From Pelargonium cotyledonis (taxonomy: Eukaryota; Streptophyta; Magnoliopsida; Geraniales; Geraniaceae), in assembly GCA_036897625.1 (NCBI GenBank), contig JAYMTA010000654.1, positions 1 through 25,637 of the forward strand: a DNA stretch of 25,637 bases. The letters are read 5' to 3'. The notes below the pieces were generated by a model. That model worked only from the letters and a program-made list of their open reading frames with translations, was not told the DNA's origin and did not search any database. Positions 1 through 11,290 of this stretch are shown here, piece by piece. The stretch's first letter is position 1, and each line of letters begins with the position of its first letter. A program made the translations under genes and the position numbers.

Positions 1-3000
1 ATATATATATATATAAAATATTTTGTATTTACATTCTTTTTGTTATTCAGAATTATTAACTCACTATAAATATAATATCAATCGCCCTAAAGGTGACTCA
101 AATACGAGAACTCATTTACGGAACCCGAGTTTTAAATCACTCGGCCAATGAGACACCCATTCTTGACCTTCTTCTTTGTTCCCTCTCCCACTCTTATTTG
201 TGACTTGACCTTCAAGTCGCTCCATATTTTAAACTCAACCCCGTTGGACACGTCACTGGAAATATATTGTAGCTATTTTGAAGTTTGCTGTTTAAATATA
301 GGCCTCGGAAGCAGCACAATGACAATATCAATTTTGGCAAGAGGCCCAAAACCATATGGCCCAGTGATTTTGTGTTTATTCTATTGCATCACTTCAACTA
401 TGTTAACTCGGTAGTCGGTTCTATGTCAAGTCTAACTAGTTGGATAAGGTTAGTTACGTTGATAGATTTGTCCGCTTCATTATATTTGGATGCTTCTTCT
501 GATTAAATATAAGCAACTTTTTTTAAACCCTAACCCATACCACGTAAACGTTCATGAGATGTCTCGAACACGAGTCCTTGCGCTTGCATCTAAGCTTTGC
601 TACCATTTGGTGAAGTGGGCGGCGGTGATGCCTTGTTTTGTAGGTTGGGAGGTCACGTGAATCTTGCTGACATACTCTAGCTTCCAGGAAGCTAGCCCTG
701 GAGTGAGCATTATTCAAGTGTCATGTACTCATGTAGCATGATATTATATTTTATTTCTAAATGAACTAACCCAAGAAACTACCTTGTATTTGAGAGTTTC
801 TTGAATCTCAGGCTGTCTTGTCTGGTGTACACCAATGAAACGTGATGTGGGGTTTTGTATTATATGATCAAATTGAAATTTTGGCAATTTGAGTGGAACT
901 GTTTGGCTAATGGGATCTGAGTGCAATGCATTGAAGAAGACAAGTGTTTTGTTCTTGTAGGCTCCAAAAATAAGGAGAATTTTGGAAAGTGAGGGCACTA
1001 CTTTGTGCTCCTCTGTTATGGCATAATTTTATCTTATCCAAAATCCTTTCTATCATTGGAGGATTGGCCTTAGCTTTTCATCTTACTTTGTCTTCAAAAC
1101 CTCTACTGCGAATCCTCAGAAACTGAAACAATACGTGTGGGAGCAAATTTGACGTAAAAAAAAAAAAAAAGTTTCATAATTGAATGAAGTGAAGTGGGTA
1201 TTGGAAGCTGACAAATACCCAATTGGAGTGTCCTTTTGTTCGCTTTCGAGTTTTTATTAACAAATGGCAGATTTTCTTGGAAAATATTTGCGTTGTTTTC
1301 TTGTTGAACTCATCTTGAAGAAACAGTGTTGTTATAAATCTTTTGCGCGTTTGTTATAATTTGGAAGTATTGAAAACACAAGACTATAGCAGTAGGACAA
1401 GGCAGGTACGTATTGACATGCCTGCCAACAAAAGACCAAGCCACAGCTACCATGTGATCACACCATTATATTTTATATAATATTGTTGTTTAATTATTCT
1501 AATTATTTCTTTGAATTTATCAGTAATAGTTGATCAAAGACAATAACCAGCTGGATTGAGAGAGAGGTGGTTACTTGTTGACCTGATTAAATAAATGGGT
1601 TCAATAATGATTCTTTATAAAATAACTCTTAAACACATAGTAGAAGCTTTAAATTTAGGGTACTTATGAGATTAGTTTTATTGCAAATTTGCACATGTGA
1701 TGTGAAACTATTGGATAAACTCATGGGAATGTTAATTTGGCAGGAAGGTCAGGAAGCTAAGCGAGGAGCGAGAGCTAACAATGCGAGTATAATATTGTTG
1801 TTAACATGGTATGTCTGATGAACAGATTATAGATGCGGATTTAATATGCAAACTGCTGGCATAGTTGGATTGGACAGCGTCGTGTCGCGGATGGGTGAGG
1901 AATGTGAATGGAATGGAGCTAGCTAAAAGGCATATGATGATGTTGGGACAATATTTATCACATTGTATACATTTCAGTATCAGTAGCCTAATTTGGGCAA
2001 CCATCAAAATCCAGTGATTTGTGTGTTAACTTTCTAAAACTGGTGTTTTTTAGTTTTTACTGTCCAGATTTATTATTCAACTACAAGTACAGGTACTGCC
2101 TGTACTGCTTCAAATTTGGATTGTGAGTTAACAACTTAATTACTTAATTTGGATTCTATACAGATCAAGGAAAGTTTCATAAATAATGCACTGTAATAAT
2201 TGACACTGTTAATTAAGCTCACATTTAGAGATATTCAATTTGATAAACTGTTCAAAACGAAGCTTAATATAAAATGATTCTCCTTCGTCTATATATAATT
2301 ATTGAGAAGGCAAAACAAACACGGCTCAATTGAGAAGAAATGACCCACAAATTAGCTATAAATGATACAAGCACATAATTAAGAGTGTGCTACTTGGTGC
2401 TAATCAAATTAATATTTATGTGGTCTGCTCATTTGGTTAGTTCAAATATGGTTTTCTTGTCCTCGGTTGTAAAGTTATACAGTAATGTTTGAATTTTAAT
2501 TGTCATTCTCAAATCTCGAACATCAAAATTATTGGATGAGTTGAATTAACCTCTCCATAAAGTTTATATTGGTCCATTTGGAGTATAAAATAAAAAAATT
2601 ATGTTCGTCTTACATTAGACAGTAATGTGTGATGTTATCCAAAAAATGATATGTGAAAATGATAAATCATGAACAAAATCGTGGGACTCAGGCGCTATAG
2701 AAGCACCTATTTTCATAAACTTGTACGTCTCAACGGATAAAAGGAAACTTCAAAGAATCTAACGACACACTTCCCGCTCAAGTACATGTTCGGGAGGAAA
2801 CTCATGACCTCCCACAGGAAACCAAGCTCCCCAAGGTGACGGAGTCGGCCCAACAAATTTCCCTCCACACTCAAATCACTTAACTGGAATGAGTTCAAAA
2901 GTCCTTCATTCACACAACTACAACCCGTTTTCGTCGTAGGAGGTGCCTCCGAACGGTACGATTTGGATGTGTAGCTTTAGTTTCAGGGATCAAGTTGAGC

Positions 3001-3700
3001 TCAACGATATTTCGTGCCCCTTTCTTGAAATCGAATCCGAATTATTGAGAGAATCATTTTCCGTTTCAAGAGCTTTTCCACAATAGCAATCTGCATAGCC
3101 CATAATTTGATAATCAGGACACTCTTGTCATACGATTCGATATGGGCACCGACAAAGCTCGGTACTGGCTGGACCCCGGAGGAGCCAAAAATGAAACAAC
3201 ACCAATAATTTGATATATTAACCCATCAACCCAACCATCGGTCAAAGTAGATGATGCATGGTCCTGCACGTACTTTTTAAACAACCTCTCACGCCGTCCA
3301 CAAACCAAAACTCCAATTTTAAGGTTCGTCGTCTCGTACCCACCACTCTACTTACACTACTATACTTATAATAATAATCCTCCAATATTTTCTTAATTAT
3401 TATGTTACTTGCCAGTACGTGTGATTAGCAACGAAACCACACCCCGCAATTTCTGCTTCCTGTTTTCTTAATATTCCTCCATTTCTGCTTACTTATTCTC
3501 TAATTTTTCTTGAGTCTCGTGATTGAAACTTCTTATTCGTCTTGTCTTTATTTTATGAGGTTAATTAAGTGTTAAAAATCACCTCATTTGGTGGCAGCTC
3601 AGAGCACTAGATTTCGATAACTGCTCGTGTAATCTATTTTGTCTCTGTATCTCACTATCTGCTTATCTGGGTCTTCTTCTTCTTCTTTATTTTATTCTAA
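1..3700. other. Gene-poor AT-rich intergenic region
   Basis: No convincing gene was found on either strand. Open frames here are short (under 90 codons), lack recognisable motifs and do not join through plausible splice sites. It opens with an (AT)n tract at 1-16 and has a 14-nt A run near 1156-1169. A possible antisense SINE remnant lies near 518-615 and is listed separately. The 2700-3300 part is less AT-rich than its surroundings and could be an old transposon remnant, but I see no terminal repeats or coding domain. The last few hundred bases lead into the promoter of the gene starting at 4149. Confidence 0.6.
518..615 (-). mobile_element. Possible tRNA-derived SINE remnant (antisense)
   Basis: On the minus strand this stretch reads an A-box-like TAGCAAAGCTTAG (590-602), then about 32 nt after the start of that motif a B-box-like TGTTCGAGACA (560-570). 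It ends in a seven-A tail (518-524) next to a telobox-like GGGTTAGGGTTT. This order and spacing match an RNA polymerase III promoter followed by a short A tail, as in tRNA-derived SINEs. No target-site duplication could be found, so the boundaries are approximate and the call is tentative. Confidence 0.35.
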
Positions 3701-3707
3701 ATCTGTG

Positions 3708-3716
3708 TATATAAAA
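3708..3716 (+). promoter_or_regulatory. Putative TATA box of the FORKED-like gene
   Basis: TATATAAAA lies after a TCT-rich tract (about 3672-3690) and about 440 bp before the ATG at 4149. The leader between them probably contains an intron: GCCTG|GTAAAT at about 3786 and a pyrimidine-poor ACCAG| acceptor at about 4020. With that intron removed, the 5' UTR would be of ordinary plant length. Inferred from sequence only. Confidence 0.45.
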
Positions 3717-4148
3717 GAGGGTTTGGTTCTAGGAGGCTCGTGGGTTCTATCGCTACAGAGCTTAGAGTTTCTGATATTATAGCCTGGTAAATCAATCTCT
3801 GCTATTTGAATTTCTATTGGGTTTTCCATGGAAATGGTTTTTATATATGATTCCTATTGGTTTTCAATGTAATCTGTGTTTTTTTTTTTTTTTTGGTGTG
3901 TGTTTTCTTGTGAAATACTGATTTTGGATCATTTGAGGCGAAATTAAATTCTTTACATTTGGTGGGTTTCGAGCTGTTCCTTGTTTTGTGCTAACCTATG
4001 GCTTCACACTGATGTACCAGGTAATTGAAACCCATTTTTGTCCTTTATAAAGTTTTATTGGGAAGAAATTATAGAAAACAATCCAAGGGCTGGCCTTTGA
4101 AGAGGAAGAGGAATTGGAATTTGGAGAAATTAGGGAAAAGTGAAAAAA

Positions 4149-6337
4149 ATGGAAAATGGGTATTTCTCACCATGGAAAAATGATGAGAATTGTTTTCAGT
4201 GGTTGGAAAATGTGTATGAGGAAAAGGAGTTAAGCTTAACGACATCGATGCCGTCAGTCCCTCAAATTAGAACACCAAAGGAGCCCATGGAGTTCTTGGC
4301 AAGATCATGGAGTCTTTCAGCTTCAGATATCACAAAAGCTATATCTAGTAAGCAGCAGCAGCAGCAGCAGCAACAATTTGTCGGAGATAAAAGTCCCAAT
4401 GTGATCATTGAGGCCGCGCCACAACAGGTATACAATCCATGTATCCATCACATTTTACCTATAAATGTCTCTTTCTCGTGTTGGTAGCGAAAAAAGTATT
4501 TAGGGAATGTATTAATTGATGAAATGTTGTGAGCGAATGACAATGGATCTCTGTTTTGGAAGAATAAATCAACAAACTTGGTCATTAGATATTGTAAAGA
4601 TTTTGTTCTTAGATGTGCTTGAGGTGGTTAGTATAGATTCAGAATCAGAATTGGTAATGGTTAGTCTGGAAGCTCGGTTATCAATCACCGAATGAGAGGT
4701 TCAGTTCTTTTATATTTGTTTTGCAGGGAGCGAGGCCTGTTATATCAATTAGTACTCGGAGATTGGGGTCATTTGGGAGGTGGTTCAACAAGGAGATAAG
4801 TAGTAGTGGAGTGAAGAAGAAAGACAGGATGCGTGTAGAGAATGCGTGCACACATTCAGCCGTCTCCATAGCAGGACTAGCAGCAGCCTTAGCTGCTGTT
4901 ACTGCAGCACAAAAATCCAACAATTCAGGCTCGAAAATGGACTTGGCTTTGGCCTCAGCCACTGAGCTCTTGGCGTCACATTGCCTTGCATTAGCCGAAT
5001 CATCTGGAGCTGATCATGATCGTCTAGAGTCAGTTGTCAGATCAGCGGTAGATGTGCAAACTGCTGGTGATCTGTTGACTCTTACAGCTGCAGCTGCGAC
5101 AGGTATATGCTCAATCTTCCATTCTCTTTAAAAGGGATTTAAAACATTTCTGAGAAGAACCATATTTCATCTAGCAAATGCTTACATAACAATAATAATG
5201 ATTTAGCTTTGCGAGGAGAATCAGCTCTGAAAGCAAGATTTCCAAAAGAATTAAAGAAGAACGCGGCAATAAGTCCTTGTGATAGGTGCATCACAGAAAG
5301 ACAATATCCTTTTCAACATCAGGAACAAAGTCCTCCTGTGGTTGGAGAGCTGTTGCAACTCACACAAAAAGGTATAGTTAGTTTCACTTTGGTTGACTAT
5401 AATTCACCTTCCATTTTGTAATATATTAAAGTACATAATATTGCAATTATCATATTCCATGACGTATCATCTTGAAATTTTGTGGTTCTTTTGGAAGTAA
5501 ATAGAGCTTGGAAATGGCTTTGACATCATGACAAGATGATGATGGCATTCCAAAATGTCATTCCTTGAATCTGTTTTGCTACCTCTTGTAGTCTTGCATT
5601 TAAATTGACTGTCTTTTTTGAATAAAGACCCTGTTTGAGGGCTGGAAATTTTTGGATTTTACCTGAGTTTGTTTATTATCTTGTAGATCAACATAGTTTT
5701 CTATAACTGATATAGTCATCTTGATTTTATTTTCTATCGACATATACAAGTATGATTTTTAAGTAACATTGAGCATGTAAATCCTAAGCTTCTTGTTTCA
5801 ACTCTCAGGGGTCTTACATTGGAAGAACGTTTCAGTTTATATCAGCAAAAGGTCTCAGGTACATAAAAATAATGATTCTCCATATTTGTGTGTCATTCCT
5901 GAATTGTATCGGTCACCGACTTCACACTATCAACAGGTCATGGTTAAGGTCAAAAGTAAACAGGCTGGAGGGGCCTTCTCCAAGAAGAACAAGTGTAAGC
6001 AGATACTATAAACATTCTTATTTAGTATTGTTATTTGTTTTCCACTTTTTCCCGACTGTAGCTTTACCTAACATTCAAATGCATTTTGCGGACGCTAGGT
6101 ATTGTATATGGAATATGTGATGAGACTTCTGCTTGGCCATATAGAAAAGAAAGAGAAAGCTCGGAAGAAGCTTATTTTGGCCTCAAAACGGCGCAAGGTC
6201 TTATGGAGTTCAAGTGCAAGAACAAGGTCCATAAGCAGAGATGGGTTGATGGGATTCGGGATCTTTTTTGTCAAGCTAGCTGCATTGAAGCAACAGGGCA
6301 CACATTGGACTTTTTAGACGATACGAATAGTATATGA
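4149..6337 (+). CDS. VAN3-binding / FORKED-like protein (DUF828 + plant PH-like)
   Basis: Six coding exons: 4149-4427, 4727-5102, 5207-5371, 5809-5858, 5937-5994, 6099-6337, giving 388 aa with phases that join cleanly. The start is the ATG at 4149; the open frame extends slightly upstream but has no earlier ATG. Residues 45-60 carry the DUF828 hallmark EPMEFLARSWSLSASD, and eight glutamines follow at 69-76. Residues 94-220 include a basic stretch and Ala-rich segments typical of the family. From about residue 274 (GVLHWKNVSVYISKRSQ) to about 368 (KQRWVDGIRDLF) is the plant pleckstrin-homology-like region, which in relatives binds phosphoinositides. Family members (FORKED1, VAN3-binding protein) work at the trans-Golgi network in auxin-carrier trafficking and leaf vein closure; that role here is by homology. 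At 388 aa it is toward the short end of the family, and I cannot assign a specific paralogue. Confidence 0.9.
4353..4376 (+). repeat. In-frame CAG/CAA polyglutamine tract
   Basis: Six CAG followed by two CAA codons encode eight glutamines (residues 69-76) between the DUF828 motif and the rest of the FORKED-like protein. The pure CAG part is a likely site of length variation. Confidence 0.9.
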
Positions 6338-6757
6338 TCACTTGTTCATATTTAGTTCAAGAAACGAAAAGTAAATTCATATCATATAGGATCAATGTCA
6401 GGTATGCTACACAATGGACTTCAATGTCAATTTTCTTTCTACGACTGTAAATTACTTTGAATTTTACCCGTTATAGATGCATCAAGAGTTTCAGTTTCTG
6501 TGTTCCTCTGCTATTTCCATTTTCACTTATCATTAGCATGATGTGTGACAAAAAATTTCCTGCTAAGTGCTTATAACTAAGAAAAAATCCAACAATAACT
6601 TGATTTTGCAACATAAAAACTTGGAGTAAGGGACAAAATGGTAAAAGTTCAATTACTTAATTTTCAATGCTGATACATTTGTGTAATTAGAATTTTACAA
6701 TGTAATGTGGAATTGAAATTGAATAAATTTGAATAGCTTCATCTCATCTCTCCTCCT
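6338..6757. other. Convergent 3' UTR/intergenic spacer
   Basis: About 420 bp separate the stop of the FORKED-like gene (+) from the stop of the formyltetrahydrofolate deformylase gene (-). It is AT-rich and should hold both 3' UTRs. AATAAA-like words occur (for example near 6721 on the plus strand), but I could not assign a cleavage site. No coding sequence or RNA gene was seen. Confidence 0.6.
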
Positions 6758-9738
6758 TCAGAATACAACAGTTTTATTTCCTTTGTAAGTCAATATCCGG
6801 AGCTCACAGTATGATTTTATGGCCTTTAAAAGGCAATGTTTCTCAAGGGTCTCTGATTTCTGCACAAAACTCTGCAAATTATCCCTGTGAGAAACTCTCT
6901 CAACCTGCAAATGAAACCATCAGTGTTAACGAGTTAGGCACAATACCATGGAAATTACTTCCATAAAAATGGTATGACAAGTATGTACAGAAGATAGATC
7001 AACTATTTAGTACACTAATGACACTTTTTAAGGCATTATTGCTAAAATGATCATGAAAGCAGGTATGTTATAATACTTTGGGAACTCAAAAGGGCTGGTC
7101 AACAAGATCCCTTGTATCTTCAAGTTCAAGAACTAAAGATTTTTTGATGTCCCTTCACTTTTCCCAAGCTTGAGTGTCTTTCTAATCTATTGTCAAAATT
7201 TTGACCCAAAATAATAGAATAATACTATACAAGTATAGTCAAAGCAAAGCCGGGATGTAAAGAAAAAAGTAGTAAGACAAACATAATCAGTACTGTCCAC
7301 CATCCTAATTGTCTAAGTTAGAACCACTATTAAAGTTTTTCTTTTTTTCTTTTTTGTTTTGATGGAACATTATTGAAGTTAGGTAGAGAAAGCTATATAG
7401 AAAAAACAAAAAGAATAAGAAGAAAAGGATGTGATAAAAAATTAAACAAGTACCATCTGCTCAATGATTGGTCCTGCATCAAGTTCTTCCGTCACAAAAT
7501 GAGTTGTTGCACCAATTAATTTCACACCTGCATCAAAAGCCTGCAAAGAGTAATCTAGCCAATCAGACATGGATAAATGACGTTTTTATAATCTGTAAAG
7601 AGGAGAGGAAAACCAAACCTGCTTAGATGGATGTCCGCCCTTGAATGATGGCAAAAGGCCATGATGAATGTTAATTACATCCTTCCCGTAGCTCGTCAAA
7701 AACTTAGCAGATAATACCTGTACGAACAAATTGCAGCTGTTTACTTCATATTTACTGTGAATAACTCTATTGCTTCAACAAATCTGTATCAAGCATAACT
7801 TCCAAGAATTGGTATAATTAGAACCAACAAGGCCAGACTCTATATTGCTGAAATATAAATATATTGTTTACTAACTTCTGGGCTGAAAGAAAATCAGGAA
7901 CAATCCTTTATTTCCACTCATTGTTATAATCTGTAAGACTAATTAGGAAGTAGCAACAGTCCTTTCTGTTTAAAACCAAAAAAAATAAGCAAAACAGAGG
8001 AAATGTAGAATCTACTGAACTGAGTTACCTGCATGTACCTGGCAAGTACCAAAAAGTCAGTATTTTGAACCAACTCCAATATCTCATCTTCTCTTTTATT
8101 CTCTTGAGTCGTCCGCAAATGATAATAAGGAATGCCAAGCCTTTCAAGATAGCGAATCACGTGGGTGTTTGGAGCTCTAACATGATTACTGTTTACATGC
8201 ATTAAGGGCTATAATCAACGATCCAAAAACCAAACAGATCAACCAAAACTGAAACATTATTAAAATTTGACCTTATCACACAAGTGATGTCAACTGGAAC
8301 TCTTCCATCCTGCCATCCATGCAACAAATCAACAAGGCAATGATCCTGCAGAAAGATTAAATGGCTTGAAAATGCAAATCTCAAAACAAAATGTTCAGAA
8401 AATAAAACAAAATGTACCTGTGACAAATTGTACCTGTTTTGAAGCAAGAACCGCTATCTTATATCTGGGATCAAGATCTGGAACCCGCACAACAGATTTC
8501 ATTGCACTGAACATTTTCCCAAGTTTGAGGAAGTCCTCGTCCATTTGTGCCCTTGGCCATTTAATGGGGTCGAAAACAAATTCACTGCATTAAAATTGCA
8601 AACAATGAACTACTAAATCTCTGCTAGATTTAACTTAGCCACTATGCTGCAATCAATAACCAGAAGGAAAAACACATAGTTGGAGACGACCCATTGTCAC
8701 CTTCAGGCAAAAGCAAAGATGCTAACCAACGCACATCGTGAAAAACCAAGTTTTGCCACAAAGTATTGGTCAGATCAATAGAATCAGAAGAGAAACTTAC
8801 ACAATCCATCACCTGAAACAGGGGCTAACAAGAATGAACCTCTTATTGACCAATCTCAGAACACCAAAAATCTCTTCTACAGAGTATCTATAGAAACCTC
8901 AAATATGTCTACCTTCTCCATCCTCCTTAAGAAGGTATCTATGAAAAAAGGGTAGCAACTAGCAAGGTAGAATTTCTATTTGAGCAAAAGTCAAAACACA
9001 AAAAATCTCTCATACATAGTAATTATGGAAACCTCAAAAGATGATAGCATATGAAATAGATGTACCATTTAGTGTTTGCTTTGACACTATCAAGCTCATA
9101 ACTCTTCATTTCAAAACAAAAAATAATAAGTAGCAAAATTTGAGACCCACCAAAGTTAATCCAAATTGAACCAAACTTTCATGATAATACATTCTACCAT
9201 TTCAAAGATATCGCTAAAAGGCAACATTCAGCTCAAAATGAAAATAAACAGAAACAATCCAATATAGAATCTAGTCCCAAGCAATAATAGAAAGAAAAAA
9301 ACAAACAATGAAAATAGTACCTTCTGGAATAAAAAACATCTTTGCTTTCAGGAACAAAAACATCCGCATTGAGTATGTTTCCACCTCTCGAAGCAATACA
9401 ATCCGATAGCTTGGCAACAATCCCGACTTCATCCTATTACAAAATCAATTCAAATTCAAATTCCAATTGAAAATTACTATTTTTAGTCGCAAAAAGTTGG
9501 GTAATTCCGTTTTCTCTCATCACAGTAGCGCATTTTCTCAGCAACCAAACAGGAGATCACGAATCAAGAGAGAGCAACGACTTACTGGACAATGGAAGAT
9601 GTGGATTCCGTGGGTGCGAGTGGAAGAGGACGATGAAGAGTAGGAATGGGAGGAGTCCCAGGGAAATTTGGGGGAATTGAAGGACCTGTTAGCAAATCTG
9701 AGGAGATCAGGGACTCTTCTGCGAATAAAAATAGTCAT
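6758..9738 (-). CDS. PURU: Formyltetrahydrofolate deformylase, mitochondrial
   Basis: Eight exons on the minus strand: 9586-9738, 9321-9433, 8434-8584, 8272-8345, 8029-8188, 7619-7717, 7454-7540, 6758-6904, giving 327 aa with consistent phases. It hydrolyses 10-formyl-tetrahydrofolate to tetrahydrofolate and formate; in plants the enzyme is mitochondrial and supports photorespiratory one-carbon balance. The leader [18 protein letters not shown] is Arg-rich, as expected for mitochondrial import. An ACT-like domain follows (about 45-125: [20 protein letters not shown]), then a formyltransferase-type domain. Catalytic-site residues are visible: Asn233 and His235 in [16 protein letters not shown], and Asp271 in [12 protein letters not shown]. 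Length matches plant PurU. An in-frame ATG at 9781-9783 would add 15 residues; I chose 9738 because it best matches the family. Introns are 106-736 bp; the largest, intron 2 (8585-9320), shows nothing remarkable. Confidence 0.93.
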
Positions 9739-10381
9739 TCCTTGCTTCTCCTTCCTCGAACCTTGTGCCCTCAACAACCACACTTGGAGTTGAAGCTTGG
9801 GGTGGCCACAGCCTCTTTATTTTGCACCAGTAACTTGGAGCTTGATTCATCACCTGCCATTTTTTCGAGCCCATCCTGATCAAGATTACCCATACAATAC
9901 GACGGCGTTTATGTGTTTCGTCGATGGGAGCACGTGGAGGGATAGATTGGAGGCGTAAATTAGCGTTGGATGGATGGGGGTCGTTGTTTCTTGATTTGGT
10001 AACGACGAATCAGAGCCGTTAGTGGCTTTTTCCTGTCATTTACTACCTGATACTTGCCACCATCCTGACACATTATGAGCTACTTTTGTTAACAATGGCA
10101 ATTTGTGCGAGCATGTCAATGGTTGTTTATATGTTGTAAGTTTTACGAAACATGTTGTATTTGTAATGCGTTGTTCAATACGAACACGAAACGATTATAA
10201 ACACAAAACACGATAACTAAAATATAGATCATGTTAACACGATCGCCACGACATAAAAGATACGAAAATGACTCAACAAGTTTGGCACAGTATGGTCCAA
10301 CATGTCACAACACGACTCATTACAAATCATTGTATTGTTGCAACCCTATTGAAAACGGCCACCTAGAAGCCTTGACATCTT

Positions 10382-10535
10382 CTTAAACATGGTACACGTC
10401 TCATTTTCATGACCCTTGTTCGTATATGGACACCACATAGTTTTGGTTATGTCTTAAACGTGGTAAACGTCTCATTGTCGTAATCTAAAGGCTCAATGTC
10501 GCGACTCTGGCCTTAAACATGGTCACCGTGTATTC
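10382..10535 (+). repeat. Three degenerate copies of a CTTAAACATGG word
   Basis: CTTAAACATGGTACACGTCT (10382), CTTAAACGTGGTAAACGTCT (10453) and CTTAAACATGGTCACCGTGT (10512) recur at spacings of 71 and 59 bp. The first two copies also share the following CATT. It reads as an old, decayed tandem repeat of unknown origin. Confidence 0.6.
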
Positions 10536-11049
10536 TCTGTTATACATTGACAGCATGCGATCACGAATGTACTTGGGGAGATGAAGGGAGTTGTACTTTG
10601 GTCGTGGGTGATCTTGTAGAGGCGTTTGGAGTATTTAAAGTCCGGAGTTGAAATTAGAGAATTTGGGTGATCAATAATGGAATTGATCATTCTTGAGAAT
10701 CAAAATGGTGTTTGAACATCTTTAGTAATTGAAGTGGGGGTGTCTTTGAACATCCCCATAAAAGTAGTTCGATGGTATGTGAGAATGAGTCATAAGTTCG
10801 GCTTTTCTTCGTACTCTTGACTGTCTTGCCATGATTGACCGTTTGGTCTTTAGAATGGAGAGTGTCGTGGTGATTGAACACAAAGCGTCGCAATTCAATT
10901 GGATGTCCCAACTTATGATTTTTTAAGCAACATCAATCACTATTTGGATTAGTTAGTGTAAATTTCTTGAAATTGTTAGGCTTGCTAATTGCTATGGTTC
11001 AAGGCCAAGCCGAGCGGCCCGGTCTGGAATTATGGCGCTGTGTGAGGGG

Positions 11050-11055
11050 CACGTG
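11050..11055. promoter_or_regulatory. G-box (CACGTG)
   Basis: A perfect palindromic CACGTG lies 236 bp before the ATG of the microprotein gene, in its GC-richer proximal upstream region. This is the core bound by plant bHLH and bZIP factors. Whether it is used cannot be told from sequence. Confidence 0.35.
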
Positions 11056-11290
11056 GCCGAATCCGGGACAATAACCCGAAACAACTGGACGAATCTCACA
11101 GGAGAGAGAATCCAGAGTCCTTGCTCGCGTTGATCAGATCAGTTGTGTAGCAGCAACGGTAGCAAATGTTGATGAGCCCTGACCTGAGTGACTTCTCCAC
11201 AAACCAAACCCAATCCTCTCCGGTTTCCACTTTACAGTTCTGAATAATCGATCTTCCTCGACCTCCTCCTCCGAGCTACATTCGCCGGAA

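Larger units (their letters stand above)
9739..11290. other. Divergent spacer between deformylase and microprotein genes
   Basis: This holds the 5' UTR and promoter of the minus-strand deformylase (roughly 9739-10000), a degenerate repeat region (about 10130-10535), and the promoter and 5' UTR of the plus-strand microprotein gene. From about 10990 to 11290 it becomes GC-richer, with a G-box at 11050-11055 and pyrimidine-rich leader sequence (CTCCTCCTCCG) before the ATG. No other coding sequence was recognised. Confidence 0.6.

Noticed and set aside
744..998. 84-codon minus-strand open frame
   Set aside because: It has some protein-like composition but no motif I recognise and no continuation through plausible introns; more likely chance.
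1156..1169. A run considered as the tail of a retroposed element
   Set aside because: No flanking duplication and no pol III boxes or coding remnant upstream.
2713..2913. 66-codon minus-strand open frame, and a similar one at 3114-3308
   Set aside because: No recognisable domain, no supporting splice sites, and the composition is like the surrounding spacer.
2994..3005. 12-bp perfect palindrome GTTGAGCTCAAC
   Set aside because: Short, isolated and outside any promoter context; expected by chance at this scale.
4681..4962. 93-codon minus-strand open frame
   Set aside because: It is the antisense shadow of exon 2 of the FORKED-like gene.
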